A stretch of DNA of 32,022 nt from an uncultured Clostridia bacterium (GTDB lineage Bacteria; Bacillota; Clostridia; Lachnospirales; Lachnospiraceae): contig CAMHFW010000005.1 of NCBI GenBank assembly GCA_946184675.1, positions 1 through 32,022 of the forward strand. Reading direction: 5' to 3'. The notes under the pieces were generated by a model. It was given only the letters and a program-made list of their open reading frames with translations, was not told the DNA's origin and made no database searches. The position numbers and the translations under genes were made by a program. Shown here piece after piece: positions 20,952 through 28,835 of this stretch (its first letter is position 1; each line of letters starts with the position of its first letter).

Positions 20952-22250
20952 TTATGCTATCTCATTATGTCCGCTGATTCTTCTGCGCAAACCTGCTGCG
21001 TCGCTGCCGTCTGCGCCATGCTCGAGCAGGGGAGCTGCCGTGCCGGCCACTACATCCTTTGTGATGATGCAGCGGGTTACTGTCTCATCAGAGGGGATTG
21101 TGAACATGATATCCATCAGGATATCCTCTACAATCGCGCGAAGTCCTCTGGCACCGGTATTTCTGGCTGCAGAGAGTCTGGCGATCTCCCGGATCGCTTC
21201 TTCCTCAAATACCAGATCTACCCCGTCCATCTCAAAGAGTTTCTGGTACTGTTTGATGATGGCGCTCTTAGGCTCAGTCAGTACGCGGACCAGCATATCC
21301 ACATCGAGCTGGTCGAGGGAAACGCTGACCGGCACACGGCCTACAAACTCCGGAATCAGACCGAACTTTACAAAGTCCTGCGGAAGTGCCTGACTCATCA
21401 GTTCGCCAATCCTCTTATCTGTCTCATCCACGCGGATATTAGCTCCAAAACCGATCGAATGGCCGCCGATTCTGGCGTCTACGATCTTTTCCAGGCCGTC
21501 AAATGCTCCGCCGCAGATGAAAAGGATATTGGTAGTGTCGATCTGGATCAGCTGCTGGTGGGGATGCTTTCTCCCGCCCTGAGGAGGCACGGAGGCCACA
21601 GTACCCTCCAGGATCTTGAGCAGAGCCTGCTGCACGCCTTCCCCGGATACGTCTCTGGTAATGGATACATTTTCCGATTTTTTAGAGATCTTGTCGATCT
21701 CATCGATATATACGATTCCTCTCTGGGCGCGCTCGATATCATAATCCGCCGCCTGGATCAGCTTCAGGAGAATGTTTTCCACATCCTCGCCGACATAACC
21801 TGCCTCTGTCAGAGAAGTCGCGTCAGCGATTGCGAAAGGCACGCCAAGGATTTTTGCCAGAGTCTGCGCGAGCAGAGTCTTGCCGGAGCCTGTCGGTCCG
21901 ACCATGAGGATGTTGCTCTTCTGCAGTTCCACATCAGACTGCACATCAGACATAATTCTCTTATAATGGTTGTAAACAGCCACAGAAAGGGCCTTTTTCG
22001 CCTTCTCCTGGCCGATGACATATTCATCCAGAAAAGCCTTGAGCTCTATGGGCTTGATCAGATTGACATCCTGCTGGCCAAAGCTCAGCTCTTCCCTCAT
22101 TTCCTCGTCGAGGATGGAATTGCAGACACCGACGCACTCATCGCAGATATAGACATTGGGGCCGGCCAGAAGCTTGTGGACCTGGGCCTTTGTCTTTCCG
22201 CAGAAGGAACATCTGGGTACCTGTTTTTTTTCGTCATTACGACTTGCCAT
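20952..22250 (-). CDS. clpX: ATP-dependent Clp protease ATP-binding subunit ClpX
   Basis: 432 aa; N-terminal zinc finger [26 protein letters not shown]. Confidence 0.99.
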   Translation of the reverse strand: MASRNDEKKQVPRCSFCGKTKAQVHKLLAGPNVYICDECVGVCNSILDEEMREELSFGQQDVNLIKPIELKAFLDEYVIGQEKAKKALSVAVYNHYKRIMSDVQSDVELQKSNILMVGPTGSGKTLLAQTLAKILGVPFAIADATSLTEAGYVGEDVENILLKLIQAADYDIERAQRGIVYIDEIDKISKKSENVSITRDVSGEGVQQALLKILEGTVASVPPQGGRKHPHQQLIQIDTTNILFICGGAFDGLEKIVDARIGGHSIGFGANIRVDETDKRIGELMSQALPQDFVKFGLIPEFVGRVPVSVSLDQLDVDMLVRVLTEPKSAIIKQYQKLFEMDGVDLVFEEEAIREIARLSAARNTGARGLRAIVEDILMDIMFTIPSDETVTRCIITKDVVAGTAAPLLEHGADGSDAAGLRRRISGHNEIA

Positions 22251-22296
22251 ACTATCTCTTCTCCCTGTTGTCTGTCATAATATGCAAAACATATGA

Positions 22297-22893
22297 TCAG
22301 ATTCTCTTTGCAACAACCTCATCGATGATGCCGTACGCTTTTGCCTCTTCTGAGGTCATATAGAAATCTCTTTCCACATCGCGCGCGATCTTTTCCAGCG
22401 GCTGATGGGTATTCTGCGCGAGCAGCTGGTTGAGTACTCCCTTGGTGTGCTCGATATTTCTGGCCAGGATCTCCATATCTGCCGCCTGTCCGTAGGTATA
22501 TCCGGAAATAGACGGCTGGTGGATCATGATTTCAGAATGGGGCAGAGCAAATCTCTTTCCGGGAGCACCGCCTGCCAGAAGGAATGCGCCCATGCTGGCT
22601 GCAAGTCCCATGCAGATCGTGGAAACATCACACTTTACATACTGCATGGTATCATAGATGGCCAGACCTGCAGAGACAGAACCGCCAGGGCTGTTGATAT
22701 AGAGCAAAATATCTTTGTCAGGTCCTTCTGACTCCAGGAAAAGAATCTGGGAAACGACCAGGCTGGCTGTTACATCTGTCACAGGCTCACCCAGAAAAAT
22801 GATTCTCTCCTTAAGCAGGCGCGAATAAATGTCATAGGCCCGCTCGCCCATGCTTGACTTTTCAATGACTGTAGGCACTAAACTCATACTCAT
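22297..22893 (-). CDS. clpP: ATP-dependent Clp protease proteolytic subunit ClpP
   Basis: 198 aa; [31 protein letters not shown] (Ser), MIHQPS (His). Confidence 0.99.
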   Translation of the reverse strand: MSMSLVPTVIEKSSMGERAYDIYSRLLKERIIFLGEPVTDVTASLVVSQILFLESEGPDKDILLYINSPGGSVSAGLAIYDTMQYVKCDVSTICMGLAASMGAFLLAGGAPGKRFALPHSEIMIHQPSISGYTYGQAADMEILARNIEHTKGVLNQLLAQNTHQPLEKIARDVERDFYMTSEEAKAYGIIDEVVAKRI

Positions 22894-22909
22894 TCACTTC
22901 CTTAATAAG

Positions 22910-22970
22910 ACGATACAAGGCCGACAGCCTGCGCTGCGCGCATGCCTGCCAGCCTGATGTATCGTAATTG
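22910..22970 (-). promoter_or_regulatory. imperfect hairpin in tig-clpP intergenic region
   Basis: Minus: GATACATCAGGCTGGCAGGC...GCAGGCTGTCGGCCTTGTATC, long imperfect stem between tig and clpP. Confidence 0.5.
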
Positions 22971-22980
22971 TCATGAACAT

Positions 22981-23008
22981 GGATGCGTTATGGAGCATCC
23001 TGTTTTTT
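22981..23008 (+). terminator. plus-strand (antisense-facing) terminator-like hairpin
   Basis: GGATGC-GTTATGGA-GCATCC-TGTTTTTT on the plus strand, although no plus-strand gene is present. Confidence 0.45.
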
Positions 23009-23018
23009 ACTGTTTGGA

Positions 23019-24326
23019 TTATTCAGCATCCTCTGCCTTGGGAGCAACCTCTGCTGCAGCATCCGTTACAAAACGGAGTGCCTTCTGTGCAACATAATCT
23101 CCCTTCATGGCTGCCATGGAGTTATTATCAAAGAGCTCTTTGAGCTTATCAACCTGCATGTTGTTCTGCTCAGCGAGCTTCTCAAACTCTGCCTCCATCT
23201 CCTCATCTGTCATCTCAATGCCTTCAGCCTCAGCAATAGCCTGAAGAACGAGGCTTGTCTGAATATTCTTGAGGGCCGGATCCATAACAGGGCTCAGAGC
23301 ATCCTCTCTGGACATGCCGGTGTACTGCATATACTGCTGCAGGCCGATACCCATCTGAGAAGTGTAGCGCTCTAAGAGCTCTTCTGCGGCAGACTCAACC
23401 ATAACCTGAGGAATGTCCATCTCGGAATTCTCAATGATCATATCAACGAGCTTCTGCTGCTTAGCTTCCAGAGCTGCCTTCTCTTTTCTCTCGCGGATCT
23501 GCTTCTCCAGATCAGCCTTATACTCATCCAGTGTATCAAACTCAGAAACATCCTGAGCAAAATCATCATCGATCTCGGGAAGCTCTGTATGCTTTACTTC
23601 ATGCACCTTTACCTGGAATACGGCAGCCTTGCCTGCAAGCTCCTCTGCGTGATACTCTTCAGGGAAAGTAACCTCAACCTTGACATCATCGCCTGCCTTG
23701 GCGCCAATCAGCTGATCCTCAAATCCTGGAATGAAAGCACCGGAGCCAAGCTTTAAGGAATGGTTCTCAGCGGAACCGCCCTCAAACTCCTCACCATCAA
23801 CCGTGCCGACATAATCGATCACAACGGTGTCATCCTTCTCAGCGGGAGTCTCGATGGAGATCTCACGGCCATTCTGTTTCTGTACGCTGGCCAGCTCTGC
23901 ATCAACATCCTCTGCTGTTACAGTAATCTCCTCAGCCTCTACCTCAAGACCCTTGTACTGGCCAAGAGTGACCTCGGGCTTGGTTGCCACTTCTGCTGTA
24001 TAGATAAAATCCTCGCCCTTCTCAATCTTAACAAGATCAAAAGCCGGCATGGAAGTCACGGTAAGATCTTCCAGCTGCTCCAGAGCCTCGGGATAAGTCG
24101 TATTTACCAGCTCGTTGGCTGCATCCTCATAAAAAATCTCAGCGCCGTAAAGCTTCTCAGCAAGTTTCTGAGGAACCTTTCCCTTGCGGAAACCGGGGGC
24201 TGTGATATTCTTTCTCATTTTTACATAGGCATTTGTGATTGCCTGATCCAGACGGTCAGCACCAACGGTGATCGTCAGTTTTGCCATGTTATGCTCCAGT
24301 TTTTCAACACTTACCTGTACACTCAT
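23019..24326 (-). CDS. tig: trigger factor
   Basis: 435 aa; ITAPGFRKGKVPQKL, FKBP-type core GTVDGEEFEGGSAENHSLKLGSGAFIPGFEDQLIG. Confidence 0.98.
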   Translation of the reverse strand: MSVQVSVEKLEHNMAKLTITVGADRLDQAITNAYVKMRKNITAPGFRKGKVPQKLAEKLYGAEIFYEDAANELVNTTYPEALEQLEDLTVTSMPAFDLVKIEKGEDFIYTAEVATKPEVTLGQYKGLEVEAEEITVTAEDVDAELASVQKQNGREISIETPAEKDDTVVIDYVGTVDGEEFEGGSAENHSLKLGSGAFIPGFEDQLIGAKAGDDVKVEVTFPEEYHAEELAGKAAVFQVKVHEVKHTELPEIDDDFAQDVSEFDTLDEYKADLEKQIRERKEKAALEAKQQKLVDMIIENSEMDIPQVMVESAAEELLERYTSQMGIGLQQYMQYTGMSREDALSPVMDPALKNIQTSLVLQAIAEAEGIEMTDEEMEAEFEKLAEQNNMQVDKLKELFDNNSMAAMKGDYVAQKALRFVTDAAAEVAPKAEDAE

Positions 24327-24357
24327 GATAGTAATATCCTCCTTAATCTATGGCAAA

Positions 24358-24376
24358 ACAGGCGCACTGCGCCTGT
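24358..24376. promoter_or_regulatory. perfect hairpin in tig 5' leader
   Basis: ACAGGCGC-ACT-GCGCCTGT inverted repeat, 8-bp stem and 3-nt loop; candidate TATAAT lies further upstream on the minus strand. Confidence 0.5.
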
Positions 24377-24478
24377 CTATGCACAAACTCACACCATATA
24401 AGTATATTATAGGAAATTCCGCTTGTAAATACTTGTTCCGCGAATTTTTTAAATATTTCATAAAATATTAATTCAAAA

Positions 24479-25351
24479 TCAGCCGTTCTGCGCCTGCGCC
24501 TGCCGGTTGTTGACGATAAACATCATCACCGACATGGTCAGTATGATGACATATCCGATCATGCTGATGAAGTCGGGAAGTTCTCCGAAAAAGACAGCGC
24601 TCCAGATAGCCGCGAAAAATACCAGGGAATAATCGTAGATAGATACTTCCCTTGCCGGCGCATAGGTGTAGGCCGCCGTGATGCCAAACTGTCCCCCGGC
24701 TGCGCCGGCGCCGGCCCCGAGTAAGATCAGAAACTGCGTCAGACTCATGGGCTGGAAGAAAAAGAGCATGTAGGGCAGGGATGCCAGGCAGGAAAAGACG
24801 GAAAAGAAAAAGACGATCATGGGGCCTCTTTCTCCCCGCAGTCCCAGATGGCGGACACAGGTATAAGCACCGCCGGCACTCATACCGCCGATGGCCCCGC
24901 AGACAGCCGGGAAAACAGCCGTAAAATCAAAAGTCGGCTTGATGATCAGAAGGCTGCCGAAAAATGCCGCGGCAATACTGAAAACCTGCAGAGGCGTCAG
25001 CTTCTCCTTCAGAAACAGGTAGGAAAAGAGCAGGGTAAAAAAGGGCGAAAGCTTATTGAGCATGGAGGCGTCCGGCAGTACCATATTGCTCAGTGCATAA
25101 AAGTTGCAGAAAATGCCGATTGTGCCCAGTGCAGACCGAAGCAGCAGAAAAGGAAGGTTTTTCTTCTGGAAAGAAAAACCTCCGCCGCTTCTTTTTAATA
25201 TAACAAATGCGATCACTGCTGCCACGATATTCCGGAAAAAGCTTTTCTCGATCGGCGGCAGATCTCCCGCCAGCTTGACGCAAAGATTCATGATGGAAAA
25301 GCTGAAAGCAGAAAAAAGAATACAGAGGACTGCCTTATATTTCTGGTTCAT
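24479..25351 (-). CDS. EamA/DMT family transporter
   Basis: 290 aa; two EamA repeats, multi-TM; SFSIMNLCVKLAGDLPPIEKSFFRN. Confidence 0.92.
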   Translation of the reverse strand: MNQKYKAVLCILFSAFSFSIMNLCVKLAGDLPPIEKSFFRNIVAAVIAFVILKRSGGGFSFQKKNLPFLLLRSALGTIGIFCNFYALSNMVLPDASMLNKLSPFFTLLFSYLFLKEKLTPLQVFSIAAAFFGSLLIIKPTFDFTAVFPAVCGAIGGMSAGGAYTCVRHLGLRGERGPMIVFFFSVFSCLASLPYMLFFFQPMSLTQFLILLGAGAGAAGGQFGITAAYTYAPAREVSIYDYSLVFFAAIWSAVFFGELPDFISMIGYVIILTMSVMMFIVNNRQAQAQNG

Positions 25352-25806
25352 TACATATCCTCTTTCCCGTGTCTGCTCAGCCAGGAATTGTGGTAGCGTC
25401 TGTCATAGGTAACTTCCTCTCCCATCCATTCCGGCGGGAGAAAAGCCCCGGCGCTTTCCAGATCCGGGAACTCGACCTCCGCGATCACAAGTCCCTCCCA
25501 GACCCCCTCAAAAACATCCAGCTCGGCTGTATATCTGTCAAGCGGTATCATATATCTTTTTTTGCTGATCACAGTGCCGTCTGCCTTGGCCAGCAGATGA
25601 CGATAGGACGTTTCATCCAGAGGATGCTCATGCTCCTGGCGTGCCATCATTCCGCCGCCCTTATAAGTCAGCCAGAAGTTGTCATTATCCCTGCGCACCC
25701 GCACTACCGGACTGATACACAGATATCCCTGCTCAATCTTCCGGCAGGGATACTGCTCCAGATCAGCAGGCATCCGGGCGACGAGGAACTTTCTCTCGAT
25801 CTCCAC
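25351..25806 (-). CDS. CYTH (triphosphate tunnel) domain protein
   Basis: 151 aa; N-terminal EIERKFLV (ExExK), EQGYLC, RVRR, LTYKG, ELDVFEG. Stop overlaps the next start as TAATG. Confidence 0.92.
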   Translation of the reverse strand: MEIERKFLVARMPADLEQYPCRKIEQGYLCISPVVRVRRDNDNFWLTYKGGGMMARQEHEHPLDETSYRHLLAKADGTVISKKRYMIPLDRYTAELDVFEGVWEGLVIAEVEFPDLESAGAFLPPEWMGEEVTYDRRYHNSWLSRHGKEDM

Positions 25807-25829
25807 GAGGTAAGCCTCCTTTTATGCTC

Positions 25830-26564
25830 TTACAAATCTACTTTTCTCTTAGGATCATGGAATTCCGGGAGACGTTTTTCATAGGCTGCCACTGCCACTT
25901 CCTCAAAGGCCAGGGTCACATCTCCCGCTCCAGCAAGCCGCAGCAGGTATTTGGCAAAATACGGATTCATGATCAGGATAGGACCGGTCAGGTATGTTCC
26001 AAAGAAATTGCCCATCCGGATACCCTCCTGGTCAAAGGCCTTATTCAAGCCATAACCGCGGATCTTCCGGAAACAGTAACCTTCCGCCTTGTCAGCGTAG
26101 GTCTGCGTAAACTGGCTCTTAAAGCCAATGATTTCCATGTCCTTTCCTGTGTCGTCTGTCAGTGTCCCCAGAAACATGGAATTGTGGCGCTGCATCATGC
26201 GGCGGACAGCATATCCCTCATAAAGACCCAGACAGGGAATCCGGCTGCCGTCATCCTTTTCGATATAGGAACCAAATACTTCAAAGGCATTACCTGTAAA
26301 AAGCATGACTTTGCCGGCATCAATCAGCTGACGGAGCCTGTCTGTATAAGGACGAAGTCTGTCTATGACATACTCCTGCTCCTTCTCGGGCATGGCTCCC
26401 ATATAGATCATATCCACATCTTCCGTCACAAAGCGCGGCGTCTCATTCAGGGAAGTATAGATAAACTCTGCCTGTCCCTGCAGGCTTTTCTCCAGGTATG
26501 TGACATTAAACCTGTCACCGTAGAGGTTGCAGGCTTCTGTGTAAAGTGCTTCGATTTTAATCAT
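25830..26564 (-). CDS. GatD-like type 1 glutamine amidotransferase, predicted catalytically degenerate
   Basis: 244 aa; fold and operon position of GatD (overlaps the MurT-like gene), but TGNAF replaces CGGYQ and GTYLTGP replaces GTYLHGP. Confidence 0.85.
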   Translation of the reverse strand: MIKIEALYTEACNLYGDRFNVTYLEKSLQGQAEFIYTSLNETPRFVTEDVDMIYMGAMPEKEQEYVIDRLRPYTDRLRQLIDAGKVMLFTGNAFEVFGSYIEKDDGSRIPCLGLYEGYAVRRMMQRHNSMFLGTLTDDTGKDMEIIGFKSQFTQTYADKAEGYCFRKIRGYGLNKAFDQEGIRMGNFFGTYLTGPILIMNPYFAKYLLRLAGAGDVTLAFEEVAVAAYEKRLPEFHDPKRKVDL

Positions 26565-27952
26565 GCCTGCTTCCCTCCCCTGATGGCGTCTTTGACAGTC
26601 TGGCGGATCTTTTCATAATTTACCATCTGATGCATATCATAAATGATGTGCACGTCAATATCCTTGCTGAAATGCATCAGTTTCGGAATATCGCTGATGT
26701 TTTCTGTGCAGTGAATACGGTCTTCATCGATTCCCGCAAGAAGCATGCGGAGCAGATAATCCTTGGAACGCACACCGATAACTACAATATTTTCTATCAG
26801 AGGATCATTCAGGAATTCAAAATCCGTATCGTACATATAGGTCAGATTTTCCGATGCAATGACGTTGTAATCGGTATCCTCGATCATGAGAACGATTTCC
26901 TTGCGGTGAGGCAGATTTCTGACATAGTCAAATACCACGCTGACCGCCGGCGCGATCCAGCTCTTAGCCATGGTGGAAATGACCTGGATCCCGTTTACAA
27001 CTTCGAATCTGTACCGGGAATCCACGATCCTGGTATCCGCAAGGGCATCGCAGATCTTGTCTGCAGAAACGCCGAAAGTTCGCAGGAAGGTAACGACCGT
27101 CAGCTCATTATAGATGTTAAAGATACTATCAGATACCATGGGATACTCTTCCCGCATTCCATTATGCTCAATGGTGACGAGACGGTTATCATAATCGATA
27201 GCGCTTACGTGGAAATCCGGTTCCGGAGATCGGAGTCCGCATTTTGGACAGTGCACTCTGCCGATCTGGTTATAGCGGACATAGTCATACTCCAGTGTTT
27301 CCTGACAGCGGGGACAGATTCTCATATCATTGAGAATATTAAAAGGCTCTGTCCGGTCTTCCGGCTGGCGGTCAATGGAGTAATAAATCCGCTTATTATC
27401 TTTCTTCAGGCGGCTGCTTAAGATATCATCCGCATTGAGGAAAAGGGTCGTGGTATCGGGCATGGCCTGCTCAATGATATCGTAGATAAAATGGGGATGA
27501 GCATTTCTCATGCAGGAATCCCGAAAGAGATTGGTGCAGATGGTATAGTCCGGTCTCACGTAAGGATAGATCCTGAGAGAGCTTCTCTCATCCACCTCCA
27601 GAACTGCCAGAGGATAACGGGGTTTATTGGACAGGCTGACGCCGTTCATCAGACAGGTCGCGATTCCGGAAGCGATATTGCCGCCCTCCCGGTTGGAAAG
27701 AACCTGATAGCCGCTCTTTTCCAGGACATCGACAATCATATTCGTTGTCGTTGTTTTTCCGTTTGTTCCTGTTACAGTCACAATTTGGGGAGGTCTGCCT
27801 ATATACTTCAAAAAGTCCGGGCAGATCTTAAGAGCAACCTCTCCCGGAAGGTTGGTGCCGCCCCGGTGCATGACTTTTCCAAGCACCTTGCAGCCAATCA
27901 CAGCTAATTTCCCTGCAAGCAGGGCGCAATAAAATCTAAACATAATAATCAA
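26561..27952 (-). CDS. MurT-like Mur ligase family protein (lipid II isoglutaminyl synthase-type)
   Basis: 463 aa; VTVTGTNGKTTTTNMI P-loop; Cys4 zinc ribbon CPRC...CPKCG; C-terminal MurT domain. Confidence 0.9.
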   Translation of the reverse strand: MIIMFRFYCALLAGKLAVIGCKVLGKVMHRGGTNLPGEVALKICPDFLKYIGRPPQIVTVTGTNGKTTTTNMIVDVLEKSGYQVLSNREGGNIASGIATCLMNGVSLSNKPRYPLAVLEVDERSSLRIYPYVRPDYTICTNLFRDSCMRNAHPHFIYDIIEQAMPDTTTLFLNADDILSSRLKKDNKRIYYSIDRQPEDRTEPFNILNDMRICPRCQETLEYDYVRYNQIGRVHCPKCGLRSPEPDFHVSAIDYDNRLVTIEHNGMREEYPMVSDSIFNIYNELTVVTFLRTFGVSADKICDALADTRIVDSRYRFEVVNGIQVISTMAKSWIAPAVSVVFDYVRNLPHRKEIVLMIEDTDYNVIASENLTYMYDTDFEFLNDPLIENIVVIGVRSKDYLLRMLLAGIDEDRIHCTENISDIPKLMHFSKDIDVHIIYDMHQMVNYEKIRQTVKDAIRGGKQA

Positions 27953-28006
27953 CGCATCCTAATCATCAAGCGGCGGCAAAAAGCCGCGTTTTCAGGTTCA
28001 ACGTGT

Positions 28007-28035
28007 ATTGTAACACAAGCGTCAAGTTCTGTCGA
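28007..28035 (-). promoter_or_regulatory. candidate sigma-A promoter for murT/gatD-like operon
   Basis: Minus strand TCGACA-17 nt-TACAAT, about 55 nt upstream of the 27952 start; followed by a GCGGC/GCCGC leader hairpin (27970-27987). Confidence 0.6.
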
Positions 28036-28088
28036 GGGGAGGCTTGCCGGCTTTTGTCAGCGGGTTGTCGCTGGCTTGTCGCCGCTTT

Positions 28089-28174
28089 ACGGTGGAATTT
28101 CTTAATTCTCTTCTTTCTTCCGTATTGTTCTGCTTTTTACGGAGGAAAAGCTTGCTTCTCCCTTTTTCCACCGT
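28089..28174. repeat. nested inverted repeats, possible structured RNA/DNA element
   Basis: ACGGTGGAA (28089-28097) pairs with TTCCACCGT (28166-28174); nested TCCGTA (28119-28124) pairs with TACGGA (28138-28143). Confidence 0.5.
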
Positions 28175-28209
28175 CCTGCCGCTCTGTTCGCAGCTTTTAG
28201 CTGCTCACT

Positions 28210-28281
28210 GTCGCGGCTTTCGCCAGATTACAGCCACCATCAAGCCATGCCGCCGGTCCGCAGGCATGCCGCAGTGCCTGC
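28210..28281. repeat. left flanking copy of direct repeat bracketing the array
   Basis: GTCGCGGCTTTCGCC (28210-28224) and CATCAAGCCATGCCGCCGGT (28238-28257), plus hairpin GCAGGCA/TGCCTGC (28260-28281). Confidence 0.75.
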
Positions 28282-28304
28282 CAGAAGATTTGTTGTATGA
28301 CAAA

Positions 28305-28632
28305 GCAGTGCATAGTTAGTTAATATCCCTTTTCCACTGCCTTCTCTTTAAATATTCTGCACCAAAAGCAGTTTTGTTAAGAGTTTTACTTTTTTCCACT
28401 GCCATAACACTAAGCATACTATTGTTAAAGCAGTTTTTTTAGATTAATTATAAATCCCCACTGCCTGTAAAGCAGTGATTTCAGAGCATTTATTCCCCTG
28501 CACTGCAATCTACAAACTTCTCAGTATACCAAGGCAGTGCTTTTTTAGTTAATTTCTCTTTTCCACTGCCAATGGTCTATATTTACTGCATAGTAAGCAG
28601 TGATTTTGAATAGATGTGCTGCTCTCCACTGC
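28305..28632. repeat. array of six diverged palindromic units GCAGTK-N23/24-CACTGC
   Basis: Units at 28305-28340, 28368-28402, 28430-28464, 28472-28506, 28534-28569, 28597-28632; gaps 27, 27, 7, 27, 27 bp. Confidence 0.92.
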
Positions 28633-28652
28633 CTGCCCTGCTTATCTCATAC

Positions 28653-28745
28653 GTCCGCGGCTTTGACCTTTCTTCAGTGCCGCATCGAGCCATGCCGCCG
28701 GTTCATAAAATGCTTTGCATTTTATTCACGGTCGCGGCTTTCGCC
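28653..28745. repeat. right flanking copy of direct repeat plus hairpin
   Basis: GTCCGCGGCTTTGACC (28653-28668) and CATCGAGCCATGCCGCCGGT (28683-28702); ATAAAATGC-TTT-GCATTTTAT hairpin (28705-28725); GTCGCGGCTTTCGCC again at 28731-28745. Confidence 0.75.
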
Positions 28746-28750
28746 GTATG

Positions 28751-28813
28751 CTCATATAGAAAGACCCCCCTGCCTTCGTGCGAGCACGATGCAGGGGGGT
28801 CTTTTTATATGAG
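28751..28813. terminator. strong bidirectional terminator-like hairpin downstream of tuf
   Basis: CTCATATAGAAAGACCCCCCTGC / GCAGGGGGGTCTTTTTATATGAG, 23-bp stem with one G-T mismatch, inner CGTGC/GCACG loop stem. Confidence 0.85.
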
Positions 28814-28835
28814 CGCATGGCTCGATGCTACGCGC

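Noticed and set aside
20967-22280. 437-aa plus-strand ORF
   Set aside because: Almost exactly antisense to clpX; a shadow ORF from codon bias.
28305-28632. CRISPR array (35-36 bp units with 27-bp gaps)
   Set aside because: Unit interiors are strongly diverged, only the palindromic ends are shared, one gap is 7 bp, and no cas genes are present.
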